Shown here: in pieces, positions 42,689 through 50,957 of the stretch | Layout of the letters: each line of letters starts with the position of its first letter | How positions within the stretch are numbered: the stretch's first letter is position 1 | DNA from: Candidatus Gastranaerophilales bacterium | GTDB lineage: Bacteria > Cyanobacteriota > Vampirovibrionia > Gastranaerophilales > Gastranaerophilaceae | Direction of reading: 5' to 3' | Assembly (NCBI GenBank): GCA_900769355.1 | Contig: CAAGGG010000050.1 | Coordinates: 19,807-83,806 of the forward strand | DNA: 64,000 nt | Notes under the pieces: generated by a model | Databases searched by the model: none | What the model was told of the DNA's origin: nothing | What the model saw: the letters and a program-made list of their open reading frames with translations, nothing else | Position numbers and translations under genes: made by a program

Positions 42689-43162
42689 TTAATACCCGAT
42701 AGACCAATTAAAAGATGCTGTTTTTTCAGGCTTTGCAGCAACTGGAGTTGCAGAATTTACTGCCTGAACTTCAATTACTTTCACAGCTTTTTGCAACATA
42801 CTGTTTTGCATCATTTTACTATCAACGTTATTGAATGATTTTAATCTATCTAAATGGTTTTGTAATTCTGCGTTTTCATCGTTAAGGGTCGTGATTTGAC
42901 GACTCAATTTATTCAATACTAATTCGTTAGACATTGCAAAGTAATAGCTGACGAATGCCACTAGTACTGCTATTCCTAATAATCCACATAATGTTTTGTT
43001 TACTTTTCTGATTGCCATAGCTTTTTGTGATATCTCCTTCTGAAAATACCCCTCGATAACTTGACTTTCGCCTCTTACCGGATTGCTCGCATATCCCTGA
43101 TTTGAATAACTTGTTTGTATTGACTGTTCTATTTCTTCTATACTAACCCTAGCTGTATTCAA
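42689..43162 (-). CDS. FtsL-like bitopic division protein (by synteny and topology)
   Basis: A 157-residue protein with a ~60-residue cytoplasmic head and one transmembrane helix (LCGLLGIAVLVAFVSYYFA, about 59-77). A short coiled coil follows (LNKLSRQITTLNDENAELQNHLDRLKSF), then an Ala/Pro tail. This topology and the position directly after rsmH match FtsL, which scaffolds the FtsQLB complex at the septum. Sequence is too short and variable for a firm call. Start codon TTG with GGGG upstream. No ftsI follows, so the division cluster is split here. Confidence 0.65.
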   Translation of the reverse strand: MNTARVSIEEIEQSIQTSYSNQGYASNPVRGESQVIEGYFQKEISQKAMAIRKVNKTLCGLLGIAVLVAFVSYYFAMSNELVLNKLSRQITTLNDENAELQNHLDRLKSFNNVDSKMMQNSMLQKAVKVIEVQAVNSATPVAAKPEKTASFNWSIGY

Positions 43163-43191
43163 CTTTATACCCCAACGATTTTATCTTTCCA

Positions 43192-44127
43192 TCAATGCCT
43201 TATACACCTAGCTACTCTAAGCTTAGCACTTCTTGATGGTGGATTTTCCCGTATCTCCTCATCACTCGCCACAATCGGTTTTTTGTTTACCAACTCTAGT
43301 ATCGGAGGCGGACAATGGCAAATCATTTGTGACTTATCGCAATGACACCTCTGTGAGTGATATTTGAATAAGTGCTTCACAAGTCTATCTTCCAACGAGT
43401 GAAAACTTATTACACTTATTATAGCACCAAAGTCGAGTAAATCCAACACATCATTTAGAGTATTTTTTACATTTTGTAACTCTTGATTTACTTCAATCCT
43501 AATTGCCTGAAAAACCCGTGTAGCAGGGTGAATTGACGATTTTACATGTGGAGTGCAGTTTACTATCAAATCCGCTAATTCTGTTGTTGTTTCAAGCTTT
43601 TTAAGCTTTCTTTGTTCTACTATTTTTTTTGCAATTCTTTTTGAAAATCTTTCTTCTCCATATTCAGAAAAAATTCGGACTAAATCCGCTTCGGAGTACG
43701 TGTTCACGACATCATAAGCCGAAAAATCAGCGTCTTGATTAAATCTCATATCCAAAGGAGCTTCTTTAGAGAACGAAAACCCTCTTTCGCCCTTGTGGAA
43801 CTGATGATAAGACGCTCCAAGGTCAAAAAGCACGCCACCTGTGATTTTTTCAATTCCTAAATTATGTAAAACTTTCTTAATATTTGAATAAGAACTTTTT
43901 ACAATTGTTAAGTTTTCGTAATCTTTTAATCTTTCTGAAGAAGCTTTAATTGCGTCCTCGTCAACATCGAATGCAATTAGTCTCCCATCAGGCTGTATTC
44001 TGCTCAAAATAAGACCGCTATGACCGCCACCACCGAGTGTACAGTCAACATATATCTTACCGTTTTGACATTCAAGAGCGTCTACTGCCTCGTTTTTCAT
44101 CACTGTATAATGCGTAAATTCTTCCAT
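43192..44127 (-). CDS. rsmH: 16S rRNA (cytosine(1402)-N4)-methyltransferase
   Basis: RsmH/MraW methylates C1402 of 16S rRNA. The 311 residues contain VDCTLGGGGHSGLIL (cofactor-binding), GVLFDLGASYHQF, DMRFNQDA and the tail NPPSRSAKLRVARC, all conserved. Start set at 44127: a TACAAT box ends 6 bases upstream and 32 extra codons of the longer ORF have no support. The FtsL-like gene follows after 29 bases. Confidence 0.96.
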   Translation of the reverse strand: MEEFTHYTVMKNEAVDALECQNGKIYVDCTLGGGGHSGLILSRIQPDGRLIAFDVDEDAIKASSERLKDYENLTIVKSSYSNIKKVLHNLGIEKITGGVLFDLGASYHQFHKGERGFSFSKEAPLDMRFNQDADFSAYDVVNTYSEADLVRIFSEYGEERFSKRIAKKIVEQRKLKKLETTTELADLIVNCTPHVKSSIHPATRVFQAIRIEVNQELQNVKNTLNDVLDLLDFGAIISVISFHSLEDRLVKHLFKYHSQRCHCDKSQMICHCPPPILELVNKKPIVASDEEIRENPPSRSAKLRVARCIRH

Positions 44128-44133
44128 AAAAAA

Positions 44134-44139
44134 ATTGTA
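44134..44139 (-). promoter_or_regulatory. Leaderless -10 box of rsmH
   Basis: Extended box TGC-TACAAT on the minus strand, 6 bases before the ATG at 44127. Confidence 0.7.
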
Positions 44140-44200
44140 GCACAAAATGTTTTTAAAAAATTTTATAGCAAAAAAATTTATTTTGGGTTTTAATATAAAT

Positions 44201-45673
44201 ATGATTTCTAAGGTAGTAAACACAGGGATAAATAGATTTTTGTATGCACAAAATCCGATTTCTGTTTCAAGAAAGCAAAGTCAACAAACTTCGCAAAAAC
44301 AAGAAACAGGAATGTCAAATTTTACGCATTATGATAACGCTTTGTCGAATATTAATAAGGCAAACATCTCATTTGGCGGGTATTATGGCGACTGGCAACC
44401 GGCCAAAAAGTTATTTTACGCTTTAACTGGGCGAAATGATATTTATGAGGACAATTGGACAAACGAACATCTTTTTTATGCAGGGGATAAAAAGTGGGTA
44501 GACGCATCTCCGGCAGAACTTTTGAAACGCACTCCGGAACAAGCAATCCAGTCGATTTGTACAATTACAAAACCTGCAAACCAATACCCGGGAATTCCTG
44601 ATTATATCCCGACTCCAAACTATGGAGATAAATGGGGAAGATATGCAAATTACTTAGAAATTAATCCGAGAATTGTTGCAAAATATGACGGAGACAGGGT
44701 TTCAGAAGGCTTATTCGGGATAATGAAACTTTTACCTGCAATACCACCTTCTTCAAGCAAAGGGGCAACTTGCCTTGTGTTATCACAACTTTACCCTGAT
44801 ATGTCAAATGACGGCTATCTTTCAGACGGTTCATTATACTGTGCAAACCTTCATACAGGAATTAGTAAAAATCTAACATCAGACGGACTTTACGGCAAAA
44901 TGGGCGCAGATGAACAAGTTAAGGCTTTTAATGACTTGGCACACATGATGGGATTTAAAACTGGGATTAGAATGCCACTTTCTGCAGGACAAATGAGGGT
45001 TCAAGGGCAAGAGTTTGACTGGTACAAACACGAAAAAGCTTACATTGACGCTTGCGTTTGGGCAGTCGATTTGGGATTTGATTCAATTTTCTTTGACAGC
45101 GGAAAGCACATAATCGACGGTGACGGCTATATGGGAATTGGAGCTTTACCTAACGAAAAACAGTTTGCGTACATTCTTTATGAAATAAGAAACAAAACTG
45201 GCAGACAGGATTTGTCTTTTGTTGGAGAAAAATGCAATGACAACTATCGCTACAAAGAAATGGGGCTTACTGCCGGAACTGACTGGGGCAAAGCCGACGA
45301 TTTTCAAAGTGTTAAGTATGAATCAAATAAGCAAGCTTGGAACAGAGAATACGCTGCCGGCCCAGAGGTTTCAAACGACAATGACAACGGCGGTTTGAAC
45401 TACGAAACAAGATTAAACAGGCTAAACTCTTGCTTATGGGGTTATGACGATATCGCGAATAAATTGCCTGCATTTATGCAAATTCACGACATTTTTCCGC
45501 TTTCACCGTACACAAATACGCACGACGAGATGATGAACCCAAAGAAAATGAGTGGTTCCGACGCTTGGACAGAATGTGAACGTCACTGGGACGGAGTTTT
45601 CAATACATCTGATGGTGCAAATACTTATAGAAACAATGTTTATCAAGTTTTTGCAAATGCAATAACGCATTAA
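44201..45673 (+). CDS. Large lineage-type protein, possibly TIM-barrel glycosidase-like, with ISFGG motif
   Basis: A 490-residue protein with no signal peptide. Near residue 50 is NKANISFGGYYGDW, echoing ISFTG at 4915. Central and C-terminal parts have barrel-like blocks with acids at strand ends: GFKTGIRMPLSAGQ, CVWAVDLGFDSIFFDSG, LSFVGEKCNDNY, PAFMQIHDIFPLSPY. These suggest an alpha-amylase/GH-like fold, a weak inference. The ATG at 44201 is one option; the 18-codon longer form would start nearer the divergent rsmH promoter. Confidence 0.7.
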   Translation: MISKVVNTGINRFLYAQNPISVSRKQSQQTSQKQETGMSNFTHYDNALSNINKANISFGGYYGDWQPAKKLFYALTGRNDIYEDNWTNEHLFYAGDKKWVDASPAELLKRTPEQAIQSICTITKPANQYPGIPDYIPTPNYGDKWGRYANYLEINPRIVAKYDGDRVSEGLFGIMKLLPAIPPSSSKGATCLVLSQLYPDMSNDGYLSDGSLYCANLHTGISKNLTSDGLYGKMGADEQVKAFNDLAHMMGFKTGIRMPLSAGQMRVQGQEFDWYKHEKAYIDACVWAVDLGFDSIFFDSGKHIIDGDGYMGIGALPNEKQFAYILYEIRNKTGRQDLSFVGEKCNDNYRYKEMGLTAGTDWGKADDFQSVKYESNKQAWNREYAAGPEVSNDNDNGGLNYETRLNRLNSCLWGYDDIANKLPAFMQIHDIFPLSPYTNTHDEMMNPKKMSGSDAWTECERHWDGVFNTSDGANTYRNNVYQVFANAITH

Positions 45674-45747
45674 AAGGCGCAAAAAATATTTTGTGCGTAG
45701 TTTATAACATATAAAATTTAGCAATTTAAAATTTCGAAGGGGAAATA

Positions 45748-46221
45748 ATGAAAGTTTCATCAATTAAAAATGCATTCCACACAATGGTAGAAGGTTTTAA
45801 TGCAACAAAGTCTCAGAAATTAAACAAATTAACAAAAACTCGTGTTCAGATACACAGTGGTGGTATGAGCAAAGATGTTTTAGAACAGCTTGAAACAGCT
45901 AAAAAGACTTTAGGAAATTATGCTCACGCAAAAGACGTTTATATCTCTATTGGAGCAGCAAAACATAACAAAAATGATAATAACTCACATAAAAATTTAT
46001 ATTTATGGGTTACTGATAGAATTAATAACAAAGCAACAAATGCAATTATAGATGCGGATACTAAAAAACTTCATGAATACAAAGAAATCGGTCATAGAAT
46101 GTACGAAACATCTGATGAAACACAGGTTATGAAAAGATATATCAAAGAATCTCATGAAGATAATTTCTTAAGAAATTTGTATAGATATGTAGAAACAATG
46201 GTTGAACAATTGCATCATTAA
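45748..46221 (+). CDS. Hypothetical lineage-type protein
   Basis: A 157-residue basic, His-rich protein (MKVSSIKNAFHTMVEGF...). The middle (DVYISIGAAKHNKNDNNSHKNLYLWVTDRINN) looks like a beta-hairpin region, the C terminus helical. No family known. GAAGGGGAAA precedes the ATG. It follows the 490-residue gene by 74 bases and may share its transcript. Confidence 0.7.
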   Translation: MKVSSIKNAFHTMVEGFNATKSQKLNKLTKTRVQIHSGGMSKDVLEQLETAKKTLGNYAHAKDVYISIGAAKHNKNDNNSHKNLYLWVTDRINNKATNAIIDADTKKLHEYKEIGHRMYETSDETQVMKRYIKESHEDNFLRNLYRYVETMVEQLHH

Positions 46222-46230
46222 TTGTTTTAG

Positions 46231-46358
46231 TAAAAGTGAATAAGAAAATAAGTGAATAGGTGAATAAGTTCATTTAGTTCGCTTCGCTCAAAAAGATTAT
46301 TTTGGTGCATAGCACCTGATAAGAACTTATTCTCTTAACTCTTATTCACTTATTCACC
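46231..46358. repeat. GTGAATAA palindrome, left copy flanking rpsR
   Basis: About 127 bases with octamer arms (GTGAATAA GAAAATAA GTGAATAG GTGAATAA). The interior has GTTCGCTTCGCTC and GGTGCATAGCACC. It is the near-perfect reverse complement of 46744-46870, differing mainly by a 2-base indel. Confidence 0.85.
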
Positions 46359-46398
46359 TTAATTCAAACTATCTATTGCTAAATTGCAACTTAAAAAA

Positions 46399-46432
46399 CA
46401 ACCCACCATTTCTGGTGAGTTGTCTTTTTGTA
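46399..46432. terminator. Bidirectional intrinsic terminator
   Basis: ACAACCCACCA pairs with TGGTGAGTTGT (one mismatch), with T-runs on both strands. It serves convergent rpsR and the upstream plus-strand gene. Confidence 0.85.
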
Positions 46433-46451
46433 GTATTTGCAATTTGACAAA

Positions 46452-46685
46452 TTAGTCAAAAACGTAATCGATAATTGCAGCTTCTCTAGCACGTTTAATT
46501 GCTGTTGCAATCATTCTTTGGTGCTTAGCGCAGTTACCTGTAATACGGCGAGGAATAATTTTCCCTGCTTCTGTCAAGTATCTTCTCAATTTTGCAGCAT
46601 CTTTGTAATCGATTGCTTCAACTTTGTCTGCACATAAAGAACAATTTTTACGTTTCTTTTTGTCATCGTTGTTTTGTCTTGCCAT
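46452..46685 (-). CDS. rpsR: 30S ribosomal protein S18
   Basis: A 77-residue S18: the [57 protein letters not shown] pattern is diagnostic, and its four cysteines (CxxC ... C) could bind zinc. Third gene of rpsF-ssb-rpsR, but separated from ssb by 189 bases that hold a palindromic repeat. A twin repeat lies downstream. Confidence 0.97.
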   Translation of the reverse strand: MARQNNDDKKKRKNCSLCADKVEAIDYKDAAKLRRYLTEAGKIIPRRITGNCAKHQRMIATAIKRAREAAIIDYVFD

Positions 46686-46743
46686 TTTTCTAATCAGCCT
46701 TTCTAGCCATTTTATTTTGTTTACTACATTTTTTTTGAATTAA

Positions 46744-46870
46744 GGTTAATAAGTGAATAAGAGTTAAGAGAATAAGTTCTTATCAGGTGCTATGCACCAA
46801 AATAATCTTTGAGCGAAGCGAACTAAATGAACTTATTCACCTATTCACTTATTTTCTTATTCACTTTTAC
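46744..46870. repeat. GTGAATAA palindrome, right copy, within the rpsF-ssb-rpsR operon
   Basis: Inverted twin of the element at 46231-46358, placed between the ssb stop and the rpsR start. As RNA it would form a long hairpin in the operon transcript. Confidence 0.85.
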
Positions 46871-46874
46871 AGTT

Positions 46875-47282
46875 CTAGAACGGAATTTCGTCCTCGTTAA
46901 TCAACTCATTTGACATATCATCTGACTCGAATTTAACGATTTCTTCTGTTCCGTATTTTTCATTTGATGAAGCTGATGAAGCTGAACCTTCGCCCATTCT
47001 TTCAATCATATTGGCGTCGATTTCATAAATTCTTCTTTCAGCACCATCATCTGTTTTTACTGTAGCGATTTGAAGTCTGCCTTCAACCAAAACCTTGTCG
47101 CCTTTTGACAAAGATGACACAATTTCGTCTTGAGCTTGTCTTCTTGACAAAATTCTAACAAGAATTTCATCTTTCTCGCCAATATTTAGAACAAAACCAG
47201 ACACCGCAATATTGTTTTGTGTAAAACGTTTTTCTGGTGCTCTGTATACTGTTCCTGTTACTACTGCTTTTGAAAATGCCAT
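46875..47282 (-). CDS. ssb: Single-stranded DNA-binding protein
   Basis: A 135-residue OB-fold protein (MAFSKAVVTGTVYRAPEKRF...) with a short disordered linker. The acidic C-terminal tip NEDEIPF is the site that recruits partner proteins. It is shorter than E. coli SSB and its OB fold is divergent, but the operon context with rpsF and rpsR is classical. GAAAGAAAGAAG precedes the ATG. Confidence 0.94.
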   Translation of the reverse strand: MAFSKAVVTGTVYRAPEKRFTQNNIAVSGFVLNIGEKDEILVRILSRRQAQDEIVSSLSKGDKVLVEGRLQIATVKTDDGAERRIYEIDANMIERMGEGSASSASSNEKYGTEEIVKFESDDMSNELINEDEIPF

Positions 47283-47305
47283 ATCTTCTTTCTTTCTTTT
47301 CTATT

Positions 47306-47324
47306 GTTGGGGAAAATCCCCAAC
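47306..47324. repeat. Perfect hairpin between rpsF and ssb
   Basis: GTTGGGG pairs with CCCCAAC around a 5-base AAAAT loop. It may be a dispersed repeat, a processing site or an attenuator that sets the ssb to rpsF ratio. Confidence 0.65.
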
Positions 47325-47330
47325 CTACGC

Positions 47331-47627
47331 TTATGCACTAACTTTTGAAGATTCCATGAACATAGTTCTCAAAATGTTGTCGTTCAATCTCAATTGACGT
47401 CTGAATTCAGCAACTTTTTCAGCAGGAAGAGATAATTCTGTAGTTACAAAGAAACCATCTCTGAAATTAGCAATATCATAAGCCAATTTTTTTCTGCCTG
47501 ATTTGTCAGTAGATTCAACTTTTCCGCCGAAATCTGCAACAAGTTTACCCAAAGATTCAACAGCTTTGTCAACTTCTTCAGCGTCCAAGTTTGGTTTGAA
47601 TATAGTCAATAATTCGTAAGTTTTCAT
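47331..47627 (-). CDS. rpsF: 30S ribosomal protein S6
   Basis: A 98-residue S6 (MKTYELLTIFKPNLDAEEVDKAVESLGKLV...), with the conserved KLAYDIANFRDGFFV block. It pairs with S18 in the 30S platform. GGAGAAAAAACT gives the start. First gene of the ribosomal/SSB operon, with a promoter overlapping the dapF stop. Confidence 0.97.
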   Translation of the reverse strand: MKTYELLTIFKPNLDAEEVDKAVESLGKLVADFGGKVESTDKSGRKKLAYDIANFRDGFFVTTELSLPAEKVAEFRRQLRLNDNILRTMFMESSKVSA

Positions 47628-47660
47628 AGTTTTTTCTCCTTTATTCTAGTGTATAAACCT

Positions 47661-47690
47661 ATAATATCATGGAAATACGAGATTTTACAA
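47661..47690 (-). promoter_or_regulatory. Promoter of rpsF-ssb-rpsR
   Basis: On the minus strand: TTGTAA (47690-47685), 18-base spacer, TATTAT (47666-47661). It overlaps the end of dapF. Confidence 0.55.
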
Positions 47691-48533
47691 CATGTATTCT
47701 GCAAAAAAACTGTAATTTGCAGAACCGATTAAGAAAATATCTTTTTCCGTATCATCTTTTGAGCCTTGCCATTCAACAAAAACGGGGCCTCCAAGCAAGT
47801 TTACCTTAACCTTATTTTCTGTTAAGTTATTTAAAACGCAAGCGACAACACTGGCACAAGCACCTGTTCCGCAAGCCAAAGTTATGCCGCAACCGCGTTC
47901 GTAAACTCGCATATCGATTTCCATATTTGATTTAACTTTTACAAATTCTGTGTTTGTTTTTTCTGGGAAAAACTCGTGTTTTTCAATAGTTGGACCGTAT
48001 TTTTGAGCCAACTCCATCGGATCGTCGTTCGTAATGATTACACAATGCGGATTTCCCATGGAAACAGGAGTTATTTCAAATTCTCTATCAAGTGCAACGA
48101 GTTTTTTCTCTCCATTTTCACTCCAAAACGGGATTTTTTTGTCCTCTAAAATCGGTTTGCCCATATTTACTTTCACCAAGCCGTTTTCCAAAAGCTCAGG
48201 TTTGATTAGTCCTGCAAGAGTTTGCACACTGAAAGATTTTTTATCAACAAGTTTGTTGTCGTAAGTATATTTTGCAAAACATCTCATTCCGTTTCCGCAC
48301 ATTTGTGCGGTTGAGCCATCTGAATTATAAAAATACCAAGCAATATCGGCTTCTTTGTTTTCAGGTGACAAATTCGGGATAATCATACCGTCAGCACCCA
48401 CGCCAAAATTTCTATCACAAACTTTTTTGGCAAGTTCACTCATCTTCAAACCTGTTTTTTCATACTCAGAGTAATCTATAATTACAAAGTCGTTTCCACA
48501 GCCCTGCATTTTTGTAAGTTTTATAGTTTTCAT
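47685..48533 (-). CDS. dapF: Diaminopimelate epimerase
   Basis: Epimerises LL- to meso-diaminopimelate for lysine and peptidoglycan. The 282 residues carry both catalytic cysteines: Cys79 in MCGNGMRCFAKY and the second in LACGTGACASV. MQGCGNDFVIIDY at the N terminus is conserved. AAAGGATTTTGAG precedes the ATG. The gene implies meso-DAP peptidoglycan. Confidence 0.97.
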   Translation of the reverse strand: MKTIKLTKMQGCGNDFVIIDYSEYEKTGLKMSELAKKVCDRNFGVGADGMIIPNLSPENKEADIAWYFYNSDGSTAQMCGNGMRCFAKYTYDNKLVDKKSFSVQTLAGLIKPELLENGLVKVNMGKPILEDKKIPFWSENGEKKLVALDREFEITPVSMGNPHCVIITNDDPMELAQKYGPTIEKHEFFPEKTNTEFVKVKSNMEIDMRVYERGCGITLACGTGACASVVACVLNNLTENKVKVNLLGGPVFVEWQGSKDDTEKDIFLIGSANYSFFAEYML

Positions 48534-48860
48534 CTCAAAATCCTTTCGATAAAGAAATTATACCATGAACTTGTATAAAAGCAGCTAAGCGGGGTTAGAT
48601 GCCAAAAGGAAAAGAGGCAAAATCAGTATCAAAAGTGGCTAAGCAGCTAAGAATTTAGAAGGCGATAAGACGATAAGACGATAAGACGATAAGACGATAA
48701 GTTCGTTACAGCAAATAAAATATTATCGTCATTCTGAAAAGATAGAAAATCAAGCGTTCAGCATAGATTTTCATCTTATTCAGAATCTATTATCAAATAA
48801 TTTAGACTCCGGATCGTAGTCCGGAGTGACATTACGGTAAGTTGTTTTGCATAAATTGTA
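48534..48860. repeat. Octamer tandem array and dispersed palindromes
   Basis: CAGCTAAG-type units lead to a perfect tandem array of five CGATAAGA octamers (48662-48702). A CGTCATTCTGA element follows, then the CTCCGGA / TCCGGAG hairpin near 48815. About 130 bases here are close to 15150-15300. The rest up to 49002 is AT-rich promoter sequence for the next gene. Confidence 0.8.
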
Positions 48861-49002
48861 ACTACTTTGTAATCGTATATTAATAATAAAGTAAAAACCT
48901 TTGTAAACAATTGTTACAAAAATATGCTTTATCACTAAAGTTTATTAAAAAATATGCCGTCATACTGTATGTGAGTTACAAAAAACATGTGGAGAAACGG
49001 AA

Positions 49003-49434
49003 ATGACAAAAGTAAACGGAAATGACAAAACAAATTTAGATGCTTTGAAGGCATACTATGAAGCTTTGAATACCAAAAAAGCTAAAAAAGAAGAAAAGAC
49101 AACAGAAGCTAAACCTGTTGCAGAATTCAAACCGGAAACAGTTGAAGCCAGTGCACTAGATGCTACAGCTGCACAAATTTGGGGCATTCAACTTTCAAAA
49201 AATGTTGATAAATCAGATGCTGCAACTACAAAAAGATTAGAACAAGCATTTGCAAGTTCAAGATTTATGGCAGCATTAGATGATTTGCAAGGCGTTGAAG
49301 AAGATTTTACAACTTTCGCATTAGCAAACGCAAAGGGTTGTGACCCTGAAAAATTGGGTAAATACTTGAAAAAACCACTTAGCGAAAGCACTGTAAAAGG
49401 TTTTTCAGCTATCGCTGACGCCTTGGTTGCATAG
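49003..49434 (+). CDS. KVNGND-family lineage protein (paralogue A)
   Basis: A 143-residue protein starting MTKVNGNDKTNLDALKAYYEAL, then a Lys/Glu linker and an Ala-rich helical domain. It is paralogous to the protein at 60981-61445, which shares the N-terminal motif. Both genes also share the downstream sequence CACATGTTTACTYAC before a terminator. The region around the start is itself a tandem repeat (ACGGAAATGACAAAA twice). No signal peptide; the N-terminal motif could be a targeting or docking signal, which is speculation. Confidence 0.8.
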   Translation: MTKVNGNDKTNLDALKAYYEALNTKKAKKEEKTTEAKPVAEFKPETVEASALDATAAQIWGIQLSKNVDKSDAATTKRLEQAFASSRFMAALDDLQGVEEDFTTFALANAKGCDPEKLGKYLKKPLSESTVKGFSAIADALVA

Positions 49435-49483
49435 ATTACTACAAACCTACTTATAAATATACACATGTTTACTTACACTATTT

Positions 49484-49508
49484 AAAGACCGATAAAATCG
49501 GTCTTTTT
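49484..49508 (+). terminator. Intrinsic terminator of KVNGND gene A
   Basis: AAAGACCGAT pairs with ATCGGTCTTT, followed by T residues. Confidence 0.92.
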
Positions 49509-49529
49509 ATTTTGGTTTGTTGTTTGAGC

Positions 49530-49937
49530 TTAAAACAATTTTTCAATCTCTGATTTCAAATTATTCCGAGTATATTCAGTCAATTTAATCATATTTTGAA
49601 AAATTTTATCAGACACAATATGTTCCATTTTGCAAGCTAAATCTGCTGCTTCAGCTTTGTCGGCTCCCAAAACTTCTACAAAAAACGACGAAAGATTTTC
49701 GTGTTTAAGCAAAATATTTTTTGCTATTTTTTCACCTTCTGCAGTCAATGTAATCGGTGCATAAGGTGCATAATTTACTAAATTTTTCTCGGCAAGATTA
49801 CTTAAAGCTCCACTTACAGATGCTTTTTTAACCCCCATTTTGTTTGCAATATCTGTAACTTTGGCATGTCCTGCCTGTGATATTTCAATATAAATTTCTT
49901 CGATATAATCTTCTAAACTTACTGATAACTTTTCCAT
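49530..49937 (-). CDS. DtxR/MntR-family metal-dependent repressor
   Basis: A 135-residue regulator: N-terminal winged HTH (LEDYIEEIYIEISQAGHAKVTDIANKMGVKKASVSGALSNLAEKNLVNY) and a dimerisation domain with metal ligands (LLKHENLSSFF, ACKMEHIVSDKI). It would repress iron or manganese uptake genes when metal is ample. It lacks the SH3-like third domain, as MntR does. Its ATG overlaps the stop of the upstream phosphatase gene (TAATG). No transporter gene is adjacent. Confidence 0.93.
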   Translation of the reverse strand: MEKLSVSLEDYIEEIYIEISQAGHAKVTDIANKMGVKKASVSGALSNLAEKNLVNYAPYAPITLTAEGEKIAKNILLKHENLSSFFVEVLGADKAEAADLACKMEHIVSDKIFQNMIKLTEYTRNNLKSEIEKLF

Positions 49938-50581
49938 TATTCCCCTTCAACTATTTTTAAAATATCACAAGGATTATCGATTATATAATCCGCTCCTGCT
50001 AAATCTTTTCTATCCCTAAACCCCCATAACACACCTATACAAGGCAAGTTGGAATTTTTTGCGGTCTGAACATCAACCTCTGAATCTCCAACATAAATTG
50101 TCGATGAAGGTTCTGCACTCAACTCTTTCATCGCCTTAAAAACTCCATTCGGAGCAGGTTTTTTAGGAACATCATCGGATTGTCCAATTGCAATATCCAC
50201 TAAATTTAAAAAATATTTTTGACACAACTCCTTTACCGCAGAGTCAAATTTATTAGACACCACACCAATTTTCAGCCCTTTATTGTGCAATTCTTCCAGT
50301 ATCTCTAAGATACTATCGTAAGGTTTTGTATGATTATACATATTTTTGGAATAATGTTCCTTGAAAACATCAAGACACTTTTCCGTAACATCTTGCGGAC
50401 AACCTATCGGAACTGCACGCTCTATAAGCTTTTTCACTCCGTTACCGACAAATTTTCGAATATCTTCAAGCGAATGAGTCGGAAATCCAAATTCTAACAA
50501 CGCATAATTTGTGCTAATCATCAAATCTTCCAAAGTATTCAACAATGTTCCGTCTAAGTCAAAAATAATAGTCTTTATCAT
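49937..50581 (-). CDS. HAD-family phosphatase, phosphoglycolate phosphatase-like
   Basis: A 214-residue HAD hydrolase with IFDLDGTLLNTLEDL (nucleophile Asp8, acid Asp10), GVVSNKFDSAVKEL (motif II), PKKPAPNGV and YVGDSEVDVQTAKNS (motifs III-IV). The cap domain and ERAVPIGCP stretch fit the Gph/PpaX group. Substrate uncertain. Coupled to the DtxR-type gene by TAATG; leaderless start. Confidence 0.9.
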   Translation of the reverse strand: MIKTIIFDLDGTLLNTLEDLMISTNYALLEFGFPTHSLEDIRKFVGNGVKKLIERAVPIGCPQDVTEKCLDVFKEHYSKNMYNHTKPYDSILEILEELHNKGLKIGVVSNKFDSAVKELCQKYFLNLVDIAIGQSDDVPKKPAPNGVFKAMKELSAEPSSTIYVGDSEVDVQTAKNSNLPCIGVLWGFRDRKDLAGADYIIDNPCDILKIVEGE

Positions 50582-50587
50582 AATTTT

Positions 50588-50593
50588 ATCTTA
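50588..50593 (-). promoter_or_regulatory. Leaderless -10 box of HAD phosphatase gene
   Basis: Extended box TGC-TAAGAT on the minus strand, 6 bases before the ATG at 50581. Confidence 0.6.
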
Positions 50594-50716
50594 GCATAAA
50601 ATTTTTTCCAAACCTTGCATCGCACAATTATAATTGTAAAGTTTTGTAATTTTATATACTTTTTATATAAAAAATAGTCAATTTTTTGTAGGACTACTTT
50701 TTTATTAAAATAGAGG

Positions 50717-50722
50717 TATAAT
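50717..50722 (+). promoter_or_regulatory. Leaderless -10 box of 53-residue ORF
   Basis: Perfect TATAAT, 6 bases before the ATG at 50729. Confidence 0.65.
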
Positions 50723-50728
50723 AATCTT

Positions 50729-50890
50729 ATGGACAAGAGAGATTTCACTGTAATTGAAAATAAAACTAAGATTGAAGAGAAGAAAATCGAAAAGAAAGTT
50801 TCTCGTCAAACCAATCCTATTGCGAAAAAGTTTTTGAAATTCCACAGTGAAAACATTGGCAAATTCAGTGTTAAAGACTTATTTCACTAA
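50729..50890 (+). CDS. 53-residue basic small protein
   Basis: Short ORF MDKRDFTVIENKTKIEEKK... with 16 lysines and arginines or so, a KKVSRQTNPIAKKFLKF middle and ending FSVKDLFH. Its perfect TATAAT box at the leaderless distance is the main support. No family recognised; basic composition would allow nucleic-acid binding. Lies between divergent and convergent minus-strand genes, so it has its own transcript. Confidence 0.65.
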   Translation: MDKRDFTVIENKTKIEEKKIEKKVSRQTNPIAKKFLKFHSENIGKFSVKDLFH

Positions 50891-50957
50891 AAGTTGCCAA
50901 AACGAATTTCTCCCAGAATAATTTGCCCGACGCAAAATTTGTTTAGAAATCAGTTTT

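Noticed and set aside
48662..48702. CRISPR-like array
   Set aside because: Five direct 8-base repeats without spacers; no cas genes anywhere in the window.
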